A DNA stretch of 34,255 bases from Calothrix sp. MO_167.B12 (lineage in GTDB: Bacteria > Cyanobacteriota > Cyanobacteriia > Cyanobacteriales > Nostocaceae), in contig JASJCJ010000090.1 of assembly GCA_030066045.1 (NCBI GenBank), positions 1-34,255 of the forward strand. The letters run 5' to 3'. The notes below the pieces were generated by a model. That model was given only the letters and a program-made list of their open reading frames with translations. It searched no databases and was not told where the DNA came from. Positions 21,819-30,983 of the stretch are shown here, piece after piece. A program made the translations under genes and the position numbers. Every line of letters starts with the position of its first letter. The stretch's first letter is position 1.

Positions 21819-24704
21819 CTAAAACTCTCCTGCTAAAGCATCAACACAACGCTCACACAGCAAGGGATGCTCTGCGGATTCTCCCACATGGGTAGAATAA
21901 TTCCAACATCTGTCGCATTTTTTCCCTTCTGCATCTACTACCCCAATTCCCCAAGCATCAGACTCTAAGCTATATTTCAATCCTTCCAATCTTCCAGGTG
22001 TATCCAATACCTCTACTTGGGAAGTAATAAATAGATAGCGCAGTTCATCCACACCATTACTATTTTCAGTCAGTGATTTTACTGAAGAGCGTAGTTGCTC
22101 ATCAGACACGTAAAGTAGAACCTTCCCTTCCAAGGAAGAGCCAATTTGTTTTTCTACCCTCGCTTGTTCCAATACCTTATTTACATCTGTGCGGATATCC
22201 CGTAATTTTTCCCAAGATACAGCTAATTCTGGATTCTGCCATTTATCATCTACCTGTACCCAACCAGCTTCAAACACAGATTTATAGGGCGTTTCATAGG
22301 GAAGAAACTGCCAAATATCCTCCGCCATGTGACATAATACAGGTGCGATCGCTCGTGCTATATTTTCTAAAGCAATCTGCAATACTGTTTGACAACTACG
22401 GCGACGGAAGGCATCGGCTGCGCTGATATATAGTCTATCTTTAGCAGCATCCAAATAGAAGTTGGATAAATCCACCACACAGAAATTCTGCACTGTTTGG
22501 AAGAAGCGGAAGAACTGGTAATTATCAAAGGCTTTTGTCACATCACTGAAGACTTCCGTCATCCGATGCAACATATATCTATCCAATTCCGGCAATTTTT
22601 CAAAAGGAACTGCATCCTTGGTGGGGTCAAAATCATGTAAATTACCCAACAAAAACCGGGCAGTATTGCGAATCTTTTGCCGCACATCCGCCATTTGCTT
22701 GAGGATATTCTTACCCAAGGGTACATCTGAGGTGTAATCTACGGAAGATACCCACAACCGCAGCACATCTGCACCATAGGGAGGTTCTTGCTTCTGGTTC
22801 TTCCCACCGTTGATGACAACCCTAGGATCAACTATATTCCCCAAAGACTTACTCTGCTTCCGTCCTTGCTCATCCAAAGTAAAACCGTGGGTTAACACAG
22901 TCTTGTAAGGTGCAATTCCATTTACAGCCACACTGGTAAGCAAACTAGACTGGAACCAACCGCGATGTTGATCCGAACCTTCCAAGTATATATCCGCAGG
23001 GTAACGCAATTCTGGACGCTGTTTAACTACGGATGCCCAAGAAGAACCAGAATCAAACCATACATCCATAGTATCTGTACCTTTACGGTAAGACCTACCA
23101 TTATTGCGATATGTTTCCGGTAACAATTCTTCTACCGATAATTCCCACCAAGCATCAGAACCCTTTTCCGCAATAATAGCTTGTACGTGGCTGATACTTT
23201 CCTCATTCAGTAGGGCTTCCCCCGTTTCCTCATCGTAAAACACCGGAATTGGCACACCCCAACTGCGCTGACGGGAAATACACCAATCAGAACGCTCCGC
23301 CACCATTGGCGTAATCCGGTTTTCACCCTGTGCCGGAATCCATTGTACCGAAGAAATAGCCTTCAGAGCCTCTTCCCGGAAACCAGCCACAGAAGCAAAC
23401 CACTGTTCCGTCGCCCTAAAAATAGTAGGTTTCTTCGTCCGCCAATCATAGGGATACTTGTGGACATAGGGTTCCTCCTTCAACAGAGAGCTTTCCTCCG
23501 TCAAAGCATCAATTATTCCCTGATTACCATCCACCAGGACATTCAACCCCGCAAATCGTCCCGCCTCCTCCGTAAACTTACCAGCATCATCCACAGGAGA
23601 GAGAATCGGCAAATTATAACGCTGACCAACAATGTAGTCTTCTTGACCATGACCCGGAGCCGTATGTACCAACCCCGTACCAGACTCAGTAGTAATATAA
23701 TCACCACCTACAACCACCGGACTCTCCCGATCAAACAAGGGATGCTTATAAGTAGAATGTTCTAAATCTTGCCCCTTAAACGTGGCTTTCACTGATAATT
23801 CCAACTCCAAAGTTTCAGCCAGACTCTCCACCAAATCAGCAGCAACAATCAAATACCTGAAACCACCCTCTTCTCTCTGCGCCTCTGCGCCTTTGCGTGA
23901 GACTTCCACCACCGCATAATTCAACTCCGGATTCACCGCCACCGCCAAATTACCGGGAATAGTCCAGGGAGTCGTCGTCCAGATAGCCACTCCCAAATCT
24001 GGCAAATACTCCGCCAACTGCGGTACACCATCCCCCAAACCAGTCACCGGGAAAGCAGCGTAGATACTGCGGGAAGTGTGTCCCTCTGGATATTCCAACT
24101 CCGCCTCCGCCAAAGCAGTCCTCGAACTGGGACTCCAGTGAACCGGCTTTAAACCCCGGTAGATATAGCCCTTTAACACCATCTGCCCGAAAACACCGAT
24201 TTGTGCCGCTTCATATTCCGGCTTCAGGGTGAGATAAGGATTTTCCCAATCACCCCAAACACCGTAGCGTTTAAAGCTTTCCCGCTGTTCCTCTACTGTT
24301 GTCAGAGCAAATTCCTTCGCCTTCTGTCGCAATCCCAAAGGATTGAGGTTTTGCCGTTCTGCAGACTTCATTTTTTGCAGAACTTTCAGCTCAATGGGCA
24401 AACCATGACAATCCCAACCGGGAATATAACGAACCTTACGTCCTTTTAATAACTGGTAACGGTTAATAATATCTTTAAGGATTTTATTTAAAGCATGACC
24501 AAGATGGAGAGTACCATTGGCATATGGTGGTCCATCGTGTAGTATAAATAATTCGCCTGGGTTTTCTTGAGAAAGGCGATCGTAAATTTTATTATCTTCC
24601 CAAAATTTCTGGATTTCGGGTTCTCGCTTGATAGCATTCGCCCGCATATCAAACTTAGTCTTGGGGAGATTTACCGTATCTTTATAGCTTCCAGGTTCTG
24701 TCAC
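21819..24704 (-). CDS. ileS: Isoleucyl-tRNA synthetase
   Basis: The protein is a class I synthetase charging tRNA-Ile. It has the HIGH-type signature in HDGPPYANGTLHLGHALNK, the HGLPIE and GWDCHG elements, the CP1 editing domain (TTPWTIPGN; SGTGLVHTAPGHG), the KQSKSLGN (KMSKS) loop and a C-terminal zinc finger (CDRCWNYS...CERC). I start at GTG 24704 because VTEPGSYKDTVNLPKTKFD is where cyanobacterial IleS proteins begin, giving 961 residues. The open frame extends 36 codons further to an ATG at 24812. Oddity: codons for SRKGAEAQREEGG, near 23870-23905, are read from an interspersed repeat (gcgcctttgcgtgag) inserted in frame in the editing domain region. Confidence 0.95.
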   Translation of the reverse strand: MTEPGSYKDTVNLPKTKFDMRANAIKREPEIQKFWEDNKIYDRLSQENPGELFILHDGPPYANGTLHLGHALNKILKDIINRYQLLKGRKVRYIPGWDCHGLPIELKVLQKMKSAERQNLNPLGLRQKAKEFALTTVEEQRESFKRYGVWGDWENPYLTLKPEYEAAQIGVFGQMVLKGYIYRGLKPVHWSPSSRTALAEAELEYPEGHTSRSIYAAFPVTGLGDGVPQLAEYLPDLGVAIWTTTPWTIPGNLAVAVNPELNYAVVEVSRKGAEAQREEGGFRYLIVAADLVESLAETLELELSVKATFKGQDLEHSTYKHPLFDRESPVVVGGDYITTESGTGLVHTAPGHGQEDYIVGQRYNLPILSPVDDAGKFTEEAGRFAGLNVLVDGNQGIIDALTEESSLLKEEPYVHKYPYDWRTKKPTIFRATEQWFASVAGFREEALKAISSVQWIPAQGENRITPMVAERSDWCISRQRSWGVPIPVFYDEETGEALLNEESISHVQAIIAEKGSDAWWELSVEELLPETYRNNGRSYRKGTDTMDVWFDSGSSWASVVKQRPELRYPADIYLEGSDQHRGWFQSSLLTSVAVNGIAPYKTVLTHGFTLDEQGRKQSKSLGNIVDPRVVINGGKNQKQEPPYGADVLRLWVSSVDYTSDVPLGKNILKQMADVRQKIRNTARFLLGNLHDFDPTKDAVPFEKLPELDRYMLHRMTEVFSDVTKAFDNYQFFRFFQTVQNFCVVDLSNFYLDAAKDRLYISAADAFRRRSCQTVLQIALENIARAIAPVLCHMAEDIWQFLPYETPYKSVFEAGWVQVDDKWQNPELAVSWEKLRDIRTDVNKVLEQARVEKQIGSSLEGKVLLYVSDEQLRSSVKSLTENSNGVDELRYLFITSQVEVLDTPGRLEGLKYSLESDAWGIGVVDAEGKKCDRCWNYSTHVGESAEHPLLCERCVDALAGEF

Positions 24705-24812
24705 AGTACTAATTTTAGAATATAGAAGGATCTGAGTTTTACGATTATGGTTGATAATTGCCCAGGTGTTCAACCTAGGTAACTTATATCTTAGAGGTGA
24801 GGATTTTCCCAC

Positions 24813-25171
24813 CTCCCAGAAAGAGTCAAATATTTTTATGGTAATGCGAAATCACCAGCGAGGGGAATTTTAACTTGCACCAGTGTAAGGTGGGCAGTGC
24901 CCACCCTACGTCTGTGGTGTAAGATTACCTATCTTCTTTTTCTTCTTACTTTGCGTCCTTTGTGCCTTTGCGGTTCATTAAATCGGTATTCTTCTGGCGG
25001 GAAGGGAGTGATTGGGGAGTTGGAACGGAGCTAAATCGGTTTGGAAATGGCAAATAATTATCAGCAAATTCCGATCGCACATCTACCAAAAGTTAGAAAA
25101 TAGAAAAAAATGTAGCAATCATGTTGAATAACTGTAAATATTGATCGAAAATACAACTTTTCGAGGTATAA
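24813..25171. other. Intergenic region with hairpin repeat
   Basis: It holds a family B hairpin (ggtgggcagtgcccacc, about 24888-24910) and a partial gcgcctttgcg repeat (about 24951-24977) of the kind found inside ileS and at 29804-29859. No gene is seen. A gaggtata ribosome site leads to the ATG at 25172. Confidence 0.5.
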
Positions 25172-25516
25172 ATGAGTGACATTCCTCTCTGTAGCATAGC
25201 AATTTCATCCACACTTCCCCCAGATGAAATAGAATCTTTACAAACGTCGTTGCAGATAACTAAAGTTAAGTTACAGAAGTCAACCGATCGCGTGTTAGGT
25301 GTAGACGATATAGTTGTGATAGTTTCAGGGGTAGCAGCAACCGCCCAATTAATTGATTATGGCATTAAAGTAGGTCAGGCGATCGCTAATTGGCGGCGAA
25401 GGTTGCGAGAGAAAGGGATAGAGCCAGCAGGGAAGTTAACACATCCAAAACGTCCTCCCCTGGATTTAAGCACCGCTACTGATGAGGAAATACAAGCATG
25501 GTTGTCTCAAGAGTAG
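25172..25516 (+). CDS. Small protein coupled to the CHAT/NB-ARC gene
   Basis: This 114-residue protein has a good ribosome site. A mixed N-terminal half leads to a hydrophobic helix (VVIVSGVAATAQLIDYGIKV, 49-68), a basic stretch (NWRRRLREKG) and an acidic C-terminus (DLSTATDEEIQAWLSQE). It overlaps the next gene by 19 bp, so the two are translationally coupled. The layout resembles the effector-associated constant component (EACC1-like) proteins found beside CHAT/trypsin/STAND conflict genes; this resemblance is by eye and weak. Its role is probably accessory to the large protein that follows. Confidence 0.7.
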   Translation: MSDIPLCSIAISSTLPPDEIESLQTSLQITKVKLQKSTDRVLGVDDIVVIVSGVAATAQLIDYGIKVGQAIANWRRRLREKGIEPAGKLTHPKRPPLDLSTATDEEIQAWLSQE

Positions 25517-28479
25517 CTGGAAAAGTTCCCCTGAATCCAGGATTAGAAGAAGTTCCTGAACCAGATAATTCCTTCAGTAACCAAATTCTCATCTTGTTTT
25601 CAGCACCCCTACTCAATGAAGATTTATTACCAATAGAGAATTTATCGATACAGAAAGAGATTAATGCGATCGCTTTAGCATTAGAGGATATATCCTATCC
25701 TATAGCGGTGGAAATAGTGGTTAAAGTCGCCACTTCCCAAACCCTACAAGATGTGCTGTCCCATCGTACCAAACCACTGATTATTCATTTTATCGGTCAT
25801 GGGATGAGAGATGGGGATGGTACAGCCTTGGTGTTAGAAGATGAGGTGGGGATGACTCGTTCTTTGAGTGAGTCAGAGTTGGAAATTGCTTTATCAAATT
25901 TGAAGCAACCACCTTGTCAATTAGCATTGTTGAATGCTTGTCATTCAGAAAAATTAGCTCAAGCTTTTGTGAAAGCAGGGGTATCCCATGTAATTGCGGT
26001 TAATGCTGAAGATAAAATTTTAGATGTAGCAGCGAGATGTTTTTCTCGACGACTTTATCAGGGATTATTCAATCAAGATTTCGTTATTGATTGTTTTTTA
26101 GTAAGCCGTAATGCAGTTAAACTCAATGATAAATTAAAGAAGCTGTTTAACTCCCAAACTTTCCAGCAAGGAGTTAATTTTGATGAAGCTTTCAAATTTC
26201 GATTACTACCCCAAGATAGCCATAATCAATCCCTAATTATAGAGCCAGCCGATTCTCACCAAGTTATCTATCCCCAGTGGTTAAATACTAATATTCCCCC
26301 AGATAATCCCAACTTTGTCGGACGTAGACAAGAAATACATCAAGTAATTAAAATCCTGGTAGAATCAGATAAACATTGTATAGCTCTTCATGGCATGGGA
26401 GGAATAGGTAAAACAGCCTTAGCCTATGCCATTGGTCAATGGTTACATGAACGCGATCGCTACAAGCATGGAGTTTGGTTTATTAGTTTGCGGGATACTG
26501 ACTCTGTAGGAACTTTGATTACCAAAGTTAAACAGATTCTGGAATTAAATAGTTTTAGTTTAGAAAGAGAATTAAGAAATAGTCGAGTGTTTTTGATACT
26601 CGATGATTTGGATAAATTGATTGAGAAAGAATCCGATGAATTAATTGACTTTTTGAACTCCCTTTTAGAACAATGTCCTCATCTCAGACTGTTGTTAACT
26701 TCCCGTGATTCTCTAGCAAGGGATATTCTTTATTGCCATCAACAAGAAGTGATGAGTATGGGAGCATCGGAAACCAGACAAATATTTATAAAGTATGCTC
26801 CATCAGAATCCCAATGGGGGGATGATGAGGATTTGACTGAATATTTGGATCGATTGGTGCAGTTTCTCGATGGTTATCCCTTACCCATTAAATTAGCAGC
26901 ATCCTATATGGTAGAAACTCAATTTACCATCAAAGAGCTGTGTAAAGAATTGGACATTGAACCACTAGAAATACTTGGTTATTACTCTCCTGAAAAAAGA
27001 AAAGAAAGGAGTCTACGCATAACTTTAGAACGTTCCTTTGAAATGTTATCAGTAGAAGGGCAAGATATATTTCCTTTGCTGGCTTTCTTTCCCAGTGGGT
27101 TGAGTCGGGATTTAGCTAGGGCGATTTGGGGTAGAAGTGGGAATAAAGCTTTATTGGAATTGTTTAAGTTTTCGATGGCGGAAAAATCCCCTACTGCATC
27201 AGATTGGCGAGTAACTTTACCCGAACCTGCTCGTACCTATGCTGAGAGTAAATTACAGAAAGGAAGAGGAATTGACTATCTTGCTCCTCAAGTTTTGGAT
27301 TTCTATCATGATAATTTCTGTGACAAAATTCTCAAGCTGTTTGATAATGGGGATAATAATAAGGGACGGCAATTACTTCTGCAAGAAAACTCAAATTTAA
27401 CCTTGTTTCTTCAATGGGGTTATGAACAGGAAATGAGTTCAGACGGAATTTGTCGCAGTGCTAGGATAACAGCTTCATTAAGTGCTTATTGGCGTTGGAT
27501 TGAAGCAAATCAAGACCCCTTGGTTAGATTGGATTTGGCTTTAGCAGCAGCTCAGAGAAATCAAGATAAAGAGGGAGAAGATTTAGTTAGAAATGCAATT
27601 ATTGCTCTTTCTCTTAAGTCCTTTGAGTTTGAGACAGTCACCGTCAACCGTTATGGTAAAGAAATCAAACGAGAAACCAAACAAGCTCAATATTTTACCG
27701 AAGATTTGGGTGAGGGTATCGCCTTAGAAATGGTTTTCATCCCCGGTGGTACATTTATGATGGGTTCGCCAGAAAGGGAAGGATATAACTCAGAAAAACC
27801 CCAGCATGAAGTCACAGTTCTATCCTTCTTCATGGGTAAGTACCCAGTAACACAGGCACAGTGGAAAGCCGTAACCAAGCTACCCAAAGTTAACCGCGAC
27901 TTAAAACCAAACCCATCAAGATTTAAAGGAGATAACCTACCTGTAGAGCGAGTTTCTTGGTACGATGCCGTTGAATTTTGTGCCAGATTATCAAATCATA
28001 CAGGACAAGAATATTGCCTCCCCAGTGAAGCAGAATGGGAATATGCTTGTCGTGCTGGTACTACTACACCGTTTCATTTTGGCGAAACAATTACTGGTGA
28101 ATTAGCTAATTATTTTGCCAGCAAGACTTTTGCAGATGAAACCAAAGGAGAATTTCGCCAACAAACCACCCCAGTGCGAGAATTTCCACCCAATGCCTTT
28201 GGCTTGCACGATATGCACGGGAAGGTTTGGGAATGGTGTCTTGATGATTGGCATTCTAACTATGAAAATGCGCCCACAGATGGCAATGCTTGGTTTGATG
28301 ACGATGATAATCTTGATCAAAAAACTGGCACGGCTGTTCTGCGGGGCGGTTCCTGGGGCGACAATCCTAGACTCTGCCGCTCTGCGTACCGCAACGCTTA
28401 CACTTGGGCGGAGCGCGACCTCATCACTTTCAATATTGGTTTTCGTGTTGTCTGCGCGTTTGGGAGGACTTTAAAATAG
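25498..28479 (+). CDS. CHAT protease / NB-ARC NTPase / FGE-type lectin sensor
   Basis: This 993-residue STAND-type protein has three parts. An N-terminal caspase-like CHAT domain has the His-Cys dyad in HFIGHG (H101) and LLNACHS (C148). The NB-ARC ATPase has Walker A GMGGIGKTA (299-307), Walker B VFLILDDLD (364-372), LLLTSRD and the GxP motif in GYPLPIKLAA, followed by a helical region. The C-terminal formylglycine-generating-enzyme/C-type-lectin domain starts near 735 (EMVFIPGGTFMMGSP; LPSEAEWEYACRAGTTTPF). Inference: ligand binding by the lectin end releases the CHAT protease, as in defence or cell-death systems. The last ~40 codons (947-988) have the signature of a retroelement variable region. 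The gene overlaps the small gene before it. Confidence 0.88.
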   Translation: MVVSRVAGKVPLNPGLEEVPEPDNSFSNQILILFSAPLLNEDLLPIENLSIQKEINAIALALEDISYPIAVEIVVKVATSQTLQDVLSHRTKPLIIHFIGHGMRDGDGTALVLEDEVGMTRSLSESELEIALSNLKQPPCQLALLNACHSEKLAQAFVKAGVSHVIAVNAEDKILDVAARCFSRRLYQGLFNQDFVIDCFLVSRNAVKLNDKLKKLFNSQTFQQGVNFDEAFKFRLLPQDSHNQSLIIEPADSHQVIYPQWLNTNIPPDNPNFVGRRQEIHQVIKILVESDKHCIALHGMGGIGKTALAYAIGQWLHERDRYKHGVWFISLRDTDSVGTLITKVKQILELNSFSLERELRNSRVFLILDDLDKLIEKESDELIDFLNSLLEQCPHLRLLLTSRDSLARDILYCHQQEVMSMGASETRQIFIKYAPSESQWGDDEDLTEYLDRLVQFLDGYPLPIKLAASYMVETQFTIKELCKELDIEPLEILGYYSPEKRKERSLRITLERSFEMLSVEGQDIFPLLAFFPSGLSRDLARAIWGRSGNKALLELFKFSMAEKSPTASDWRVTLPEPARTYAESKLQKGRGIDYLAPQVLDFYHDNFCDKILKLFDNGDNNKGRQLLLQENSNLTLFLQWGYEQEMSSDGICRSARITASLSAYWRWIEANQDPLVRLDLALAAAQRNQDKEGEDLVRNAIIALSLKSFEFETVTVNRYGKEIKRETKQAQYFTEDLGEGIALEMVFIPGGTFMMGSPEREGYNSEKPQHEVTVLSFFMGKYPVTQAQWKAVTKLPKVNRDLKPNPSRFKGDNLPVERVSWYDAVEFCARLSNHTGQEYCLPSEAEWEYACRAGTTTPFHFGETITGELANYFASKTFADETKGEFRQQTTPVREFPPNAFGLHDMHGKVWEWCLDDWHSNYENAPTDGNAWFDDDDNLDQKTGTAVLRGGSWGDNPRLCRSAYRNAYTWAERDLITFNIGFRVVCAFGRTLK
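28336..28460 (+). other. Candidate DGR variable region (VR)
   Basis: These are codons 947-988: VLRGGSWGDNPRLCRSAYRN, AYTWAERDLITFN, then IGFRVVCAF. The frame RGGSW..NPR.CRSA.RN....R.....IGFRVVC is that of diversity-generating-retroelement lectin targets, whose templates have AAC/AAT codons at the variable sites. Here those sites read GGC GAC, CTC, GCT TAC ACT, CTC, ACT TTC, all reachable by changing adenines. The stretch is GC-rich (Arg always CGC or CGT in the core), unlike the AT-rich codons of the rest of the gene. The GC-rich end after VVC could act as the initiation site for mutagenic homing. Confidence 0.65.
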
Positions 28480-29038
28480 CCCTTTATACTTTATTTATTA
28501 CACAATAGGGAGTGAACGGTAGGGGCACGGCACCTACAATCTCTCGGGTAATTGAATAACCTTACCCACGCCGTGCCCTCATCCGCCATTTTACCAAGGA
28601 GAGTACCCAGGCGAACCTTACCCACGCCGTGCCCTCATCCGCCATGATACTAAGGAAAGTCCCCAGGCGAACCTTACCCACGCCGTGCCCTCATCCGCCA
28701 TGATACCAAGGAAAGTACGCAGGCGAACCTTACCCACGCCGTGCCCTCATCCGCCATGATACCAAGGAAAGTCCCCAGGCGATCGCAATTCACAACCAAA
28801 AACTTCAAATTAGGCCCGCTCTGGTTACAAGGTTCTACCTTGTAATGAATTTGAGGAGGCTCTGCCTCCCGTTAAGTCTGGAGGCTAACCCAACAGGACA
28901 TTCCACAAAGGGCACGGCGTGGGTAAGATTACTCTATAACCCGAGAGATTGTGGATGCCGTGCCCCTACAGGACAATTTGTTTTTGGTATTTTTGAATTT
29001 GCTTCAATGTCACCTTGAAAGGATCGGCATTGCCCACC
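28480..29038. repeat. 56-bp tandem array inside a long inverted repeat
   Basis: Four 56-bp units (28561-28784) each begin cttacccacgccgtgccc. Outer arms at about 28519-28578 and 28911-28971 are inverted copies of each other (gtaggggcacggc... through cccacgccgtgccc). A family C segment (28826-28885, aggctctgcctcc) lies between. No gene is seen. There are no variable spacers, so it is not a CRISPR array. Confidence 0.8.
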
Positions 29039-29683
29039 TTACGAAATTTGTTCCTTCACCCATTGCCGAAATGCTCTTAATGCAGGACTTCTACCAATAT
29101 TCCTACTCTGCTCAACAAACTGAGGAATCACCTGCAAAATCGGCAAATTGGGAAAAATCAAACTGATTTCCGACTGAATATACTTACCATCCCGGAGAAT
29201 ATTTATTTGTAACTTGCCATCTTCATACTTCCACAATTCAGGCACCTTGAGAGCTTCGTAAGCATCCAATTGAGTCTTGGACGTTACATCCACTTCAATT
29301 GCCAAATCTGGTGGTGGATCAACCTTTAAATCAATTCGTTCCTTACCAATCATTTTGGCATGATTTTGAATATAGAAACTGTCATCAGGTTCCACACCCT
29401 GAGCCATATCTTCCCGTTTAAAAGTGGTGGAACCAAAAGCTTCACAATCAATCTCTAACTCCTCCAGGAGAATTTTCACCAAATCCCCAATAATAACCTT
29501 AGCTTTTTCATGCTTTGGTAACGGCATCCTGATTTCCAAAGTTCCCTGGCTATAAGCCAATCTAGCCGCCCTATGCTCCCCAAGCTCTGTTAAAATCGCC
29601 TCAAACTCTTGCCAGGTAACATCATGGAACATCACCCTATGCCCAGGGGGAACACTTAATTGTCGCAATTGTAGTGTTACCAT
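29039..29683 (-). CDS. Uma2-family (DUF820) putative endonuclease
   Basis: This 214-residue protein has the PD-(D/E)XK-like fold of the very abundant cyanobacterial Uma2 family. The signature residues lie in FKREDMAQGVEPDDSFYI (the EPD motif near 99) and PPDLAIEVDVTSKTQLD (124-140, supplying Asp, Glu and Lys-type positions). Typical relatives are about 190-220 residues. An agaggtg ribosome site precedes the start. The biochemical role of these proteins is largely unknown. The stop codon lies at the edge of a family B hairpin repeat (ggcattgcccacctta). It is near the array described above but not evidently linked to it. Confidence 0.88.
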   Translation of the reverse strand: MVTLQLRQLSVPPGHRVMFHDVTWQEFEAILTELGEHRAARLAYSQGTLEIRMPLPKHEKAKVIIGDLVKILLEELEIDCEAFGSTTFKREDMAQGVEPDDSFYIQNHAKMIGKERIDLKVDPPPDLAIEVDVTSKTQLDAYEALKVPELWKYEDGKLQINILRDGKYIQSEISLIFPNLPILQVIPQFVEQSRNIGRSPALRAFRQWVKEQIS

Positions 29684-29929
29684 CTACACCTCTGAATTTC
29701 AGGTTTGAGCTTACCAATAGCCAGTATCAACATATGGTAACGAAAAGCGGCGTTGCTGAATCAGGATATGAAAAGTCAAAATAACCTTTATTTTTCTTTG
29801 TAACTTTGCGCCTACCCTGCGGGAAGCCGCTCCGCGTCTAATGCGCCTTTGCGTGAGGCAAATTAATATTTTCAATCAGCAACGCCCGAAAAGCGATATT
29901 TCGTAGGGTGGGCATTGCCCACCTTGCCC
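29684..29929. other. Repeat-bearing gap
   Basis: It holds a gcgcctttgcgtgagg repeat interrupted by the hairpin gcgggaagccgctccgc (29804-29859) and a family B hairpin (29902-29927) next to the stop of the Ycf66 gene. No gene is seen. Confidence 0.5.
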
Positions 29930-30760
29930 TTATTCCTTCTGCTCACTGGGTGGTTTTTCTTCCGTTGGTGTTTCCCCAGGAGGAGCCGATTCCGTATCGG
30001 AAACAACCTCTTCCGTTGCTGCTGGAGTTGGTGACTCAGTTTCAGTTTGTGCAGCTTCTAATTCCCCAGATGGAGGAGTAGGTGAAACTGCTTCCGTCTG
30101 GATTGCTGTCGTCTCTTCTGCTGCTTCTGGAGGCTGTTCTGGTGTTGGGGTTTCCACTTCCGTTTCCGCAGCAGGTGTTGCCTCAGCAGTTGCTTCTACG
30201 GTAACTTCAGCTTCTGTAGTTGTCACTTCATCAGTTGTCACTTCCTCAGTTGTAACTTCCTCAGTTGGTGCCGGTGTTGTGGTAGATTCATCAGCAGTAG
30301 CGATCGCATCAATAGCAGCTTTATCTAAAGTAGTAGACTCAGTTACCCCAGTCTCAGCAGTTGCAGGTTTTTTCCTCATACCTGCAAAAATTCCACTCAC
30401 ACCACTTACTAACCCCCCAACCTTGTCAAACAGGGAAACTTTTGTTACCTGTTCTTCCACAGCCGTCTGTACTTCTTCTGAGCTAGGAGTGGGAGTTGGT
30501 TGTGCCTGTGGTGTGACTTGACGACGCAGTGACATAGTTTGCCAGCCAAACCAAAACAACAGGGATACACTAGCTACATGACCCAACAATAGCCCCCCAG
30601 TAATACGCCGTGCAAATACCCATAAAACTAATCCATAGAAAAGTCCCACACCACTCCAGATAAAATCATTCTTCCGGTGGATTTCTGGGAAAAAGAAAGC
30701 AGCTAAGTATATTGCTATACTACCAATGGCAACTGCCAATGCCAGGACATGTGCCAGCAT
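29930..30760 (-). CDS. ycf66: Ycf66-family membrane protein
   Basis: The N-terminal ~80 residues are the Ycf66 domain: MLAHVLALAVAIGSIAIYLA, then FFPEIHRKNDFIWSGVGLFY, then ITGGLLLGHVASVSLL, giving three hydrophobic helices probably in a thylakoid or plasma membrane. The rest is a long linker with a hydrophobic patch (VSGVSGIFAGM) and a very acidic, Thr/Glu/Pro-rich tail with VTTEEVTT-type repeats, probably disordered and cytoplasmic. Ycf66 is conserved in cyanobacteria and plastids, with no firmly known function. An aaggag site precedes the ATG. The tail is unusually long and internally repetitive, likely variable in length. Confidence 0.9.
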   Translation of the reverse strand: MLAHVLALAVAIGSIAIYLAAFFFPEIHRKNDFIWSGVGLFYGLVLWVFARRITGGLLLGHVASVSLLFWFGWQTMSLRRQVTPQAQPTPTPSSEEVQTAVEEQVTKVSLFDKVGGLVSGVSGIFAGMRKKPATAETGVTESTTLDKAAIDAIATADESTTTPAPTEEVTTEEVTTDEVTTTEAEVTVEATAEATPAAETEVETPTPEQPPEAAEETTAIQTEAVSPTPPSGELEAAQTETESPTPAATEEVVSDTESAPPGETPTEEKPPSEQKE

Positions 30761-30983
30761 ATTGTAGTTACTCCTTACAGTGTCATTTGATTAGATATTG
30801 TAATTTTGCCAATTTTGCAAGGAAATTGTGAATTTCGATACAAATTACAATTAATTATCTGTATAAGTTGGGTATTTTTTGTAATGTACATGAACTCTTA
30901 ATCTCTTCTTTAGGAGAGAAGAGAAATTCTCGGACTACCCTAAAAATAATAACGAACCGCAAGAGTTAGCCAACAAAATTGTT

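Noticed and set aside
25498-28479. True formylglycine-generating enzyme
   Set aside because: The FGE-like domain is fused to a protease/ATPase and its end looks like a diversified lectin; a sensor role fits better than sulfatase activation.
28561-28784. CRISPR array
   Set aside because: The 56-bp units are contiguous with no variable spacers and no cas genes are nearby.
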